Source: JAZBPO01 sp963691775
Lineage (GTDB): Bacteria > Pseudomonadota > Gammaproteobacteria > Pseudomonadales > Azotimanducaceae
Assembly (NCBI GenBank): GCA_963691775.1
Contig: OY829369.1
Span: 1,488,001-1,552,000 of the forward strand
Direction: 5' to 3'
DNA length: 64,000 nt
In this document: positions 18,523-26,224 of the stretch, in pieces
Position numbering within the stretch: position 1 is the stretch's first letter
Layout of the letters: each line of letters opens with the position of its first letter
The notes under the pieces: generated by a model
The model's input: the letters and a program-made list of their open reading frames with translations, nothing else
Told to the model about the DNA's origin: nothing
Database searches by the model: none
Translations under genes and position numbers: made by a program

Positions 18523-18823
18523 ATGGCGCCTTTCTGTGTGGTCCTGTGCGTTTGATACCCCTCGCGCTCGGGCCAAGTCAAATGCCGCCCCATCGGTGTG
18601 CCTTCGACGGGCATTCACTAAAGCAATCGGGGATGACGCGCGCGTGACCACCCAGGGTTCGGGCGTGGTCTCATCGGGCACGGGCGCCTTCAGGTGCAAC
18701 GGAGGTCAGGCACGACGCCGAGCCACGAGCGCACCGACCGATGCGCGCGGTGCACCTGAACCCGAGGCCGCCCCACCGCCGCGGCCGTGAAGGGTCGCGA
18801 AGAGCGCGATCGCGTCCGGGGCA
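18523..18823. other. 301-bp gap between miaB and ybeZ
   Basis: No convincing gene. It must carry the leader of the ybeZ-ybeY-corC-lnt message or the read-through from miaB. A 10-bp inverted repeat (ttcaggtgca at 18689-18698, tgcacctgaa at 18751-18760) is present with a 52-nt loop and is the only structure seen. It is too weak to call a terminator. Confidence 0.4.
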
Positions 18824-20173
18824 TCACCCGGTCGCGGCGAGGGCCATCTCGCCACGAAGCGAGTTCGGCAGCGCGTCGCGAATGACCACGTCGACGAAAT
18901 CGCCGGGGCGCACGACGCCGAGGGGACGGAAGTTCACGACGCGATTGTTCTCGGTGCGCCCTGCAAGTTCGCCCGGATCCTTGCGGGAGGTGCCGGTGAC
19001 GAGAATGCGCTCCGTGCCGCCCACCATGCGCCGACTGATCTCCATGGCGTGCTGGCGAATCCGCGTCTGCAGAATCTGCAGGCGCTGTTTCTTGGTTTCC
19101 ATGGGCACATCGTCGGGCAGGTCGGACGCCGGCGTGCCGGGGCGACAGCTGTAGATGAAGGAAAAAGAAGTGTCGAAGCCGATCTCTTCGATCAGCTTCA
19201 TCGTCGCCTCGAAGTCGCGATCGCTTTCGCCCGGAAAGCCGATGATGAAGTCGCTGGAGAGGGAAATGTTCGGCCGGATGCGGCGCAGTGCTCGGATCTT
19301 GGCCTTGTACTCCAGTGCCGTATGGCCGCGCTTCATGAGCGCAAGAATCCTGTCGGAACCCGACTGCACCGGCAGATGAAGGTGATCGACCAGCTCGGGA
19401 ATCTCGGCATAGGCCTGAATGAGCGCTGCCGTGAACTCGACCGGGTGCGAGGTCGTGTAGCGCAGGCGCTCGATGCCCTCGATGGCAGCGACGTAACCGA
19501 GAAGCTCTGCAAAATCGACAACGGCCCCGTCATGCGCTTCGCCCCGATAGGCGTTCACGTTCTGGCCCAGCAGATTGATCTCGCGCACGCCCTGCCCCGC
19601 GAGCCGCGCGCACTCGATGAGCACGTCGTCAAGTGGGCGGCTGATCTCCTCGCCGCGCGTATAGGGCACTACGCAGAAGGTGCAGTACTTCGAGCACCCT
19701 TCCATCACGGAGACGAAGGCAGCAGGCCCATCCACGCTCGGCTCGGGTAGGCGATCGAACTTCTCGATCTCGGGAAAGCTCACGTCCACGACCGCCGGCA
19801 CCCGATCACCCCCCGCGCGCTTGGCCTCGATCATCTCCGGCAGACGATGGAGTGTCTGCGGGCCGAACACGAGGTCCACGTGCGGCGCGCGCTCCGCAAT
19901 CGCGTCCCCCTCCTGGCTCGCAACGCAGCCGCCAACGCCGATGATCAAGTCCGGCCGAGCCTGCTTCAGTGGCTTGAAGCGGCCGAGCTCGCTGAACACC
20001 TTCTCCTGCGCTTTCTCACGGATGGAGCAGGTGTTGAGGAGGATGACGTCGGCGTCCGCCTCGTCGTCCGTGGGGACGAGGCCATGACTTTCACGCAGCA
20101 GATCGAGCATGCGCGCCGAGTCGTATTCATTCATCTGACACCCGTGCGTGCGGATGTGGACCTTGCCGGACAT
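18824..20173 (-). CDS. miaB: tRNA-2-methylthio-N6-isopentenyladenosine synthase MiaB
   Basis: 449 residues. The N-terminal UPF0004 domain has its three cluster cysteines in THGCQMNEYDS, LLNTCSIREKA and GVGGCVASQEG. The radical-SAM CxxxCxxC is EGCSKYCTFCVVPYTRG, and a TRAM domain is at the C-terminus. It adds the methylthio group to i6A37 of tRNAs reading UNN codons. It heads the miaB-ybeZ-ybeY-corC-lnt cluster and is divergent from the DUF1820 gene, with ~200 bp between. Confidence 0.97.
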   Translation of the reverse strand: MSGKVHIRTHGCQMNEYDSARMLDLLRESHGLVPTDDEADADVILLNTCSIREKAQEKVFSELGRFKPLKQARPDLIIGVGGCVASQEGDAIAERAPHVDLVFGPQTLHRLPEMIEAKRAGGDRVPAVVDVSFPEIEKFDRLPEPSVDGPAAFVSVMEGCSKYCTFCVVPYTRGEEISRPLDDVLIECARLAGQGVREINLLGQNVNAYRGEAHDGAVVDFAELLGYVAAIEGIERLRYTTSHPVEFTAALIQAYAEIPELVDHLHLPVQSGSDRILALMKRGHTALEYKAKIRALRRIRPNISLSSDFIIGFPGESDRDFEATMKLIEEIGFDTSFSFIYSCRPGTPASDLPDDVPMETKKQRLQILQTRIRQHAMEISRRMVGGTERILVTGTSRKDPGELAGRTENNRVVNFRPLGVVRPGDFVDVVIRDALPNSLRGEMALAATG

Positions 20174-20374
20174 GGGGACATCGAACGTAAAGAGGAACAG
20201 GGCAGCAATATTACAAGATCACCAAGCACGCTCGCTGCCCCTTTGTCGGGGCTCTCCGGGGGCCAAAGCGCTGGCCCGAGCGCTGGGGCCCGGCAAAGAT
20301 GCGCTTGCAAACCGTGCCGGGCACGCCAATATGCGCCCCTTCCACTGCACAGCCCCCCACCGAGGACCCGAGCC

Positions 20375-20707
20375 TTGGCCGACGACTCCAACATCTATCG
20401 CGTGATCTTCCACAGCCAGGGCGAGATCTACGAGGTCTACGCCCGTGAGATCTACCAGAGCGATCTGCACGGCTTCATCGAGATCGAAGGCTACGTCTTC
20501 GGCAATCGCGCCCAGGTTGTTGTCGATCCGGCGGAAGAAAAGCTGAAAAGCGAGTTCGAAGGCGTCGAACGGAGCTACGTGCCCATGCACTGCGTCGTCC
20601 GTATCGACGAGGTGGAAAAGGAGGGGCAGGCGCGCGTCAAGGAAGTGAAGGGCGACAAGATCATGCCCTTTCCGACCATGGCCCCGCCGCGCCGTACCGA
20701 CTCCTGA
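20375..20707 (+). CDS. DUF1820 family protein
   Basis: 110 residues starting at a TTG at 20375 (ADDSNIYRVIFHSQGEIYEV), with GAGGA about 10 nt upstream. The sequence is the typical DUF1820 fold: YAREIYQSDLHGFIEIEGYV, then an FGNRAQVVVDPAEEKL helix and SYVPMHCVVRIDEV. The family is restricted largely to gamma- and betaproteobacteria and has no assigned function; it is often found beside miaB, as here. No ATG fits the reading frame near the conserved start. Confidence 0.88.
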   Translation: MADDSNIYRVIFHSQGEIYEVYAREIYQSDLHGFIEIEGYVFGNRAQVVVDPAEEKLKSEFEGVERSYVPMHCVVRIDEVEKEGQARVKEVKGDKIMPFPTMAPPRRTDS

Positions 20708-20735
20708 TACACCCGCTGCGTGGCGACCGCATGCC

Positions 20736-20756
20736 GTCGGCGCGATTCGCGCCGAC
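20736..20756 (+). terminator. Hairpin after DUF1820 gene
   Basis: Perfect 9-bp stem gtcggcgcg / cgcgccgac (20736-20744 and 20748-20756) with a 3-nt loop, 28 bp after the DUF1820 stop. No T-run follows, so it is a terminator-like hairpin rather than a classical intrinsic terminator. Confidence 0.5.
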
Positions 20757-20809
20757 GCCGCCCGTGCTTAAGATGTGAGCACGACATCACGTTCTAGCGA
20801 GGAGACCCC

Positions 20810-22021
20810 ATGTCCCGCACCATCGTCGTAGGAGCCGGCCAGGGCGCCGGACAGCTCGTCGCGAGCCTCCGTCAGGAGAAATATGAAGGCGAGATCGTGA
20901 TGATCGGCGAGGAGCCGTTCCTTCCCTATCAGCGTCCTCCGCTCTCGAAAGCCTACCTCGCTGGCGAGTTGCCGTCGGAGCGGGTGCTCGTCCGCCCGGA
21001 GAAGTTCTACCAGGACAAAGCAATCGAGACCCGCACGGATACGCGCGTGGATGCGATCGACCGCGACCGTCGCACGGTCAGCCTAGCGGGTGGCGAAACG
21101 ATGTCCTGGGACAATCTGGTGATCGCAACGGGCTCGCATGTCCGCCGCCTGCCCATCCCCGGCATCGAGCTCGACGGCGTGCACTACCTGCGCACCATGG
21201 GCGACGTCGACGGCATCCGCTCCGGCATCGGCGAGGGCAAGCGCCTGGTCATCATCGGCGGCGGTTATATCGGCCTCGAGGTTGCCGCTGTCGCGCGCAA
21301 GCTCGGCATGGCTGTTACGGTGCTCGAGATGGAAGACCGCATCCTCGCGCGCGTGACGACCCCGTCGATGAGCGCGTTCTACACGCGCGTACACAGCGCG
21401 CACGGCGTCGACATTCGCACCGGCGCCGCGGCCGCGGAGATCCTCGGTGAGGGCGCGGTCGCCGGCGTGCGCTGTATGGACGGCACGGTGCTTGAGGCGG
21501 ACATGGTGATCGTGGGCGTCGGCATCATCCCGACGACCGCGCTTGCGGAGGCGGCAGGCCTCGCATGCGAGAACGGCATCGTCGTCGACGCGCGCTGCCG
21601 CACCTCCGATCCAGCGATCTTCGCCATTGGCGACTGCACCAATCATCCGAGCAAACTTCTCGGCCGACGCCTGCGCCTTGAATCCGTTCCCAACGCGATG
21701 GACCAGGCGCGGACCGCGGCCAAGAACATCATGGGAGGCGACGCCGAGTACGACGCCGTGCCCTGGTTCTGGAGCGACCAGTACGACCTCAAGCTGCAGA
21801 TGGTCGGGTTCTCAGCCGGCGCAGACCAAGAAGTCGTGCGCGGCGACCCCGATACGGGAAGCTTCGCGCGCTTCTATCTGACCGAAGGCGTACTGACCGC
21901 CGTCGACGCCGTGAACCGCCCCAAGGAATTCATGGCCAGCAAGCTGCTCGTCGCAGCGAAGAAGGCCGTCGACGCCGGGCAGCTCGCGGATGAGGCAGTC
22001 GATATCAAGTCTCTGGTTTGA
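20810..22021 (+). CDS. FAD-dependent ferredoxin (putidaredoxin/rubredoxin-type) reductase
   Basis: A 403-residue pyridine nucleotide-disulfide-type reductase. FAD site: IVVGAGQGAGQLVASL at the N-terminus and IFAIGDCTNH near residue 270. NAD(P)H site: LVIIGGGYIGLEVAAVARKL near 143-162. The active-site segment lacks redox cysteines, as in PdR/RubB-like enzymes that pass electrons to a [2Fe-2S] ferredoxin or rubredoxin for a P450 or hydroxylase. The ferredoxin partner is not in the window. The CYP153-like P450 at 36.8-38.1 kb is a candidate user. Clear SD (GAGGAG) before the ATG. Confidence 0.9.
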   Translation: MSRTIVVGAGQGAGQLVASLRQEKYEGEIVMIGEEPFLPYQRPPLSKAYLAGELPSERVLVRPEKFYQDKAIETRTDTRVDAIDRDRRTVSLAGGETMSWDNLVIATGSHVRRLPIPGIELDGVHYLRTMGDVDGIRSGIGEGKRLVIIGGGYIGLEVAAVARKLGMAVTVLEMEDRILARVTTPSMSAFYTRVHSAHGVDIRTGAAAAEILGEGAVAGVRCMDGTVLEADMVIVGVGIIPTTALAEAAGLACENGIVVDARCRTSDPAIFAIGDCTNHPSKLLGRRLRLESVPNAMDQARTAAKNIMGGDAEYDAVPWFWSDQYDLKLQMVGFSAGADQEVVRGDPDTGSFARFYLTEGVLTAVDAVNRPKEFMASKLLVAAKKAVDAGQLADEAVDIKSLV

Positions 22022-22068
22022 GTGCCGTAGGCGCTCGGGCCGCCTTTGCAGCGCGAAACGCCGCCTAG

Positions 22069-22088
22069 CCGCTGCCTTCGGGCAGCGG
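22069..22088 (+). terminator. TTCG-capped hairpin after reductase gene
   Basis: Stem ccgctgcc / ggcagcgg capped by the stable tetraloop ttcg, 48 bp after the reductase stop, followed by gcagcttgcttg without a true T-run. A plausible transcription end for the reductase gene. Confidence 0.5.
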
Positions 22089-22219
22089 GCAGCTTGCTTG
22101 CGCCAAGGGTCGAGGCGAGGGCGCTGCGTCATGCGGGGGAACTGCGCAAGGGCCATGAGCCTATGGCGCCCCGCCGCCCTGCTAGGATGCGCGCGCCTCA
22201 GAGGTTCGGGAGATCCACC

Positions 22220-23914
22220 ATGACCGATGGCGTCCGCTTTACCCGCGCCATGCTTGCCGCTGGCGCACTGGCAGCGCTCACACCGCCTGCAGATGCCGCC
22301 ACCTTGATCACCAACGTCACCGGCTGGACGGCCACGGCGACCGCCGCCGAAACCCACCAGGCCGTGCGCTCGGAACGCTTCAGCGCGCTCCTCATCGACG
22401 CCTCCGGGCGGGTGGTCGCAACCGGTGACGCGCCCACGCTCGCAGAACATGCCCGCACGCTCGATGAACCTGTCGAGGCTATCGACGGCCGCGGCCGCTT
22501 CCTTATGCCGGGCGTCATCGACGCGCACGGACACTTCACCAATCTCGGCTTCGGCGCCCTGCGCCTGAACGTGACCGGTATCCGGTCACTCGGAGAAACG
22601 GTGGCCGCCATTCGCGCGTTCGTGGCGCGCGATTCCGGGACGGGCTGGATCACCGGCGGGCGCTGGAATCAGGAATTCTGGCTCGAGCGGCGCTTCCCCA
22701 CCGCAGCAGACCTCGAAGGCGTGACCGATCGCCCGATCTGGTTGGCGCGAGTGGACGGCCATGCCGCCTGGGCCAATCGGGCGGCAATGGAGGCTGCCGG
22801 GATCACCGCCGACACCCCGGATCCGCACGGCGGTCAGATCATCCGCGACGATGACGGCAATCCGACCGGCGTTTTCGTGGATGCGGCCATGGGCCTGGTC
22901 AGCCGCATGATCCCGGAGCCGAGTGACGACGACGTTCGACGCGCCATCGTTGAAGCGCAGCGGATCATGGCGTCAAAGGGCCTTACGCAGGTGCATGACG
23001 CCGGCGCGGACGCCCGAGAGATCCGTCTGTTCCAGGAGATGGCCCGAGCCGGCGAACTCGACGTCCGCCTCTACGTGATGCTGGCTGGGGCATCGACGCT
23101 GGCCCAGTTCGACGCCCCGATCGACGATCCCACGGACTTCGTCGACGTACGCGCCGTAAAGCTCTACAGCGATGGGGCGCTTGGCAGCCGAGGCGCCGCC
23201 TTGTTCGAGGACTACGCTGACGACGAAGGCAATCGCGGGCTGCTGTTCATCGAGGCCGCTGAACTTTCCGGCGTCGTCGACGCCGCCGTGAACAAGGGCT
23301 TCCAGGTAGGCGTCCATGCCATCGGCACGCGCGCGAACCAGATCGTCCTCGACGCCTACGAGCGCGCGCTAGCGCGCCCGGGCGCACGCGATCTGCGCAA
23401 TCGCGTAGAGCATTCGCAGATACTCTTACCCACCGACATCCCGCGCTACGCGGAGCTCGGCGTGGTCGCGAGCATGCAGCCGACGCACCAGACCTCGGAC
23501 ATGTTCATGGCGGAGAAGCGCCTTGACCCGCGCCGCCTCGCGGGCGGCTACGCCTGGCAGACCCTCCTCGCATCCGGTGCCGTCCTCGCCCTAGGTTCGG
23601 ATTTTCCGGTCGAGCCGCCGGACCCCGCCTACGGCTTTCACGCGGCCGTGACGCGTCAGAACCGCGACGACGAACCCGCCGGCGGCTGGAAGATGGACGA
23701 TGCGCTCACGCTCGAGCAGGCGCTTCGGGGCTTCACCCTCGACGCCGCCTGGGCCGCGCATCAGGAGGACATGCTCGGCAGCCTGGAACCGGGAAAGTGG
23801 GCCGACTTCGTGCTCTTCGAACAGGACCCCTTCACGATTCCACCGCGCACGCTCTGGCAGATGGAAGTAGCTGAAACCTGGGTGAACGGCGAGCGCGTCT
23901 ACGCCGCGCCCTGA
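22220..23914 (+). CDS. Secreted amidohydrolase, YtcJ/NfdA-like (amidohydrolase 3)
   Basis: 564 residues. After a signal-like N-terminus (TRAMLAAGALAALTPPADA), the metal-dependent barrel carries the HxH-type motif as GVIDAHGHFTNLG (Gly between the two His-bearing positions), KLYSDGALGSRGA, VGVHAIGTRANQ, NRVEHSQIL and ALGSDFPVEPP for the other ligands, and ends LEPGKWADFVLFEQDPF. Members hydrolyse N-formyl or other amide bonds in exogenous compounds. The ATG at 22220 was chosen because the hydrophobic leader follows directly; the frame is open further upstream but is not conserved-looking. Confidence 0.87.
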   Translation: MTDGVRFTRAMLAAGALAALTPPADAATLITNVTGWTATATAAETHQAVRSERFSALLIDASGRVVATGDAPTLAEHARTLDEPVEAIDGRGRFLMPGVIDAHGHFTNLGFGALRLNVTGIRSLGETVAAIRAFVARDSGTGWITGGRWNQEFWLERRFPTAADLEGVTDRPIWLARVDGHAAWANRAAMEAAGITADTPDPHGGQIIRDDDGNPTGVFVDAAMGLVSRMIPEPSDDDVRRAIVEAQRIMASKGLTQVHDAGADAREIRLFQEMARAGELDVRLYVMLAGASTLAQFDAPIDDPTDFVDVRAVKLYSDGALGSRGAALFEDYADDEGNRGLLFIEAAELSGVVDAAVNKGFQVGVHAIGTRANQIVLDAYERALARPGARDLRNRVEHSQILLPTDIPRYAELGVVASMQPTHQTSDMFMAEKRLDPRRLAGGYAWQTLLASGAVLALGSDFPVEPPDPAYGFHAAVTRQNRDDEPAGGWKMDDALTLEQALRGFTLDAAWAAHQEDMLGSLEPGKWADFVLFEQDPFTIPPRTLWQMEVAETWVNGERVYAAP

Positions 23915-23938
23915 GCGCCGCGTCCCCAGCGCCGAGTA

Positions 23939-23958
23939 CCCCCCCCGATCAGGGGGGG
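23939..23958 (+). terminator. G/C-run hairpin after amidohydrolase gene
   Basis: Eight C (23939-23946), the loop gatca, then seven G (23952-23958), 25 bp after the amidohydrolase stop. It forms a strong seven-pair stem. There is no T-run, so the role is inferred from position and stability. Confidence 0.5.
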
Positions 23959-24028
23959 CAGCGCACACCGCGCCCGGCCGACCCTGCTTTAGACTCGAAG
24001 CTCCCGGGCATTCATCTTGCAGACCGCC

Positions 24029-26188
24029 ATGTTCCATCTCCGCCTGCGTGTTACTACCGGCATCCTCTTGGGCCTCGCGATCGGCATCGCGGCCCTTCTG
24101 ACCGCCCTTTCGCTCCCGGCCACCGGCCTTCGCTTCGCTGCGACCGAAGATGCGCTCATCGCTACCGTCGATGATGCCAGCCGCGTCGTGGCAGCGTTCG
24201 AGTGGGACGAAACAACGCTGCCAGCGCGTCCCGAGTTCGCCATCGAGGAACCGGACGTGATCCCCAACTGGGCCACCTATGACGCCCTCATGGCCGATCT
24301 CGGCGATCTCGCTCGAGCGAGCGAAGCAAGCACGGTTCGAGTGCAGTTCGCAGACGGGACCGCGCAGACGCTGACCATGCACGATCGAGGATTTTCCGAG
24401 CTGCCGGGAACCTTCTGGCTGCAGTGGGCCTGTGCCCTTGTCGCCATGGTGCTCAGCGTGCTCGTCTGGAGCCCTCGGCCGAAGGAACTGCCAGCCGCAC
24501 TCTTCGCACTGACCGGCACCGGCTACATGATCTCTGCGCTCGCAGCATCGGTGTACAGCTCCCGGGAGCTGATGATCGACGGCGCGCTGTTCCGCGCGTT
24601 GGACGTCGTCAACGAGTGGGGGGCAATCCTCTTCGCAAGCGCGCTCACCAACCTGCTCTGGTGCTACCCGCTTCGCCTTGCGCCCCGCGGGCTCCTTCCG
24701 GGCACATGGATCGCTGGCGCAATCGCCATGGCGCTGACCGTGTTCCGACCCTTTGAAACCCCACCGCTCAATCACCATCTGTGGATCGTGCTGATCTTCG
24801 CCGTCGGCATCGCAGGCTCCGTGCTGCAGTGGTCGCGCACGCGCCAGCTCGCGCAGGCACGGGCGATCCTGCGCTGGTTCCTTCTTTCCATCTACGCCGG
24901 CACCGGCGTGTTCACGGTCCTGTTCCTGCTGCCGTCAGTGATCGGCGCCAAGATTCTGCTGCCCCAGGCCTACCTCCTCGCGACCTTCCTGCCGATGTAC
25001 CTGGGGATGGCGCTCGGCGTACTTCGCTATCGCCTCTTCGACCTTGAACGCTGGTGGTTCTACATCTGGGCCTGGGCCCTCGGCGGTATTGCCGTAGTCC
25101 TGGTCGACCTGTTCCTGCTCATGCTGCTGACGACCGCGCAGACCACATCGCTCGCCATCTCGGTCGCAGTCGTCGGCTGGATCTACTTCCCCGTGAGGCA
25201 GTGGTTCTGGCGTCGCTACGTTGTGCGGGATCGCGGCGAACTCGAAGCCTGGCTGGACGCGGCGCTGCCGCCGATGCTGTCCGTGCGCCAGGAAGCAGAA
25301 TTGGTCCCCGCCCTGCGCCGCACGCTGACATCGGTGTTCGAGCCACTCTCGAGCAGCGTCGAGACGACGACCGGCGATCTCGTCGAGATCCGCGACAACG
25401 GCCAGGCCCTCGTGGTGCCGCTCCTGGGCACGCGCCGGGGCGTTCGCCTCACTCATGCCTATGGCGGTGCCCGCCTGTTCACGCGCATCGACGTGGCGAC
25501 AGCGCAGCGCGTCCTCGCGCTCTACGCCGTCGTCGTCCGCGCCCTGCGGGCTCAGGAGGAAGGCGCGCACACCGAGCGCGAGCGCATCCGCAAGGACATC
25601 CACGACGACCTCGGCGCCAAGTTGCTGACGCTGCTGCACCGGGCCGACGACAACGAGCGTGCGTTGGTACGCGAAGCCATCAGGGATCTGCGCGAACTGC
25701 TCGGCGCACTCGAGACTTCCCCCGTTCCCCTCGCAGCAGCCCTCGACCAGTGGCGAAAGGAGTACGAGGATCGCTGTCGCGATGCGCACGTACGCTTGCT
25801 GTGGCGTGAGCATGGCCACGCTGGCGACGTCGAGCTCTCGGCGCGCGCCTATCACCACGTGACGCGCATCCTGCGCGAAGCGCTCTCGAACGCGCTGCGC
25901 CATGCGCAGCCGATTCAGGTCGGCGTGCTCGCTTCGCCTGGCGCGCATGCCCTCGAGATTCTCGTCGAGAACGACGGTCACGTGCCGGACGCCGACAGCG
26001 AAATTCGCGGCCGCGGCACCTCGATCATGCGCCAGCGCGCAGAGAGCCTCGGCGGTAGCGTCAGCTGGTCGCGCAACGGAGACTTCTGGCAGGTCCACAT
26101 TGCCCTGCCCCTGACGACGCCTTCGTCGCACGCAGCATCCTCGTCGATCGATACGCCGACGCTTGCACCGTCTCTGGCCCCCGGCTGA
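24029..26188 (+). CDS. Orphan membrane sensor histidine kinase, NarL/DesK type (HisKA_3)
   Basis: 719 residues. One N-terminal helix (TTGILLGLAIGIAALLTALS), a ~90-residue extracytoplasmic part, then about seven more membrane helices to residue ~390. The cytoplasmic half holds a HisKA_3 dimerisation motif with phosphorylatable His in ERERIRKDIHDDLGAKLLTL and an ATPase domain with REALSNALRHAQP (N box) and GRGTSIMRQRAESLGG (G box). Such kinases normally pair with a LuxR-type regulator, but none is nearby. The ATG at 24029 is used; an in-frame TTG 12 bp earlier is possible. The acylase gene follows 36 bp downstream and may be its co-transcribed partner. Confidence 0.87.
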   Translation: MFHLRLRVTTGILLGLAIGIAALLTALSLPATGLRFAATEDALIATVDDASRVVAAFEWDETTLPARPEFAIEEPDVIPNWATYDALMADLGDLARASEASTVRVQFADGTAQTLTMHDRGFSELPGTFWLQWACALVAMVLSVLVWSPRPKELPAALFALTGTGYMISALAASVYSSRELMIDGALFRALDVVNEWGAILFASALTNLLWCYPLRLAPRGLLPGTWIAGAIAMALTVFRPFETPPLNHHLWIVLIFAVGIAGSVLQWSRTRQLAQARAILRWFLLSIYAGTGVFTVLFLLPSVIGAKILLPQAYLLATFLPMYLGMALGVLRYRLFDLERWWFYIWAWALGGIAVVLVDLFLLMLLTTAQTTSLAISVAVVGWIYFPVRQWFWRRYVVRDRGELEAWLDAALPPMLSVRQEAELVPALRRTLTSVFEPLSSSVETTTGDLVEIRDNGQALVVPLLGTRRGVRLTHAYGGARLFTRIDVATAQRVLALYAVVVRALRAQEEGAHTERERIRKDIHDDLGAKLLTLLHRADDNERALVREAIRDLRELLGALETSPVPLAAALDQWRKEYEDRCRDAHVRLLWREHGHAGDVELSARAYHHVTRILREALSNALRHAQPIQVGVLASPGAHALEILVENDGHVPDADSEIRGRGTSIMRQRAESLGGSVSWSRNGDFWQVHIALPLTTPSSHAASSSIDTPTLAPSLAPG

Positions 26189-26224
26189 GGTAGAGTCCGC
26201 CGCTGCGCCTGAACGGAGTCTCCC

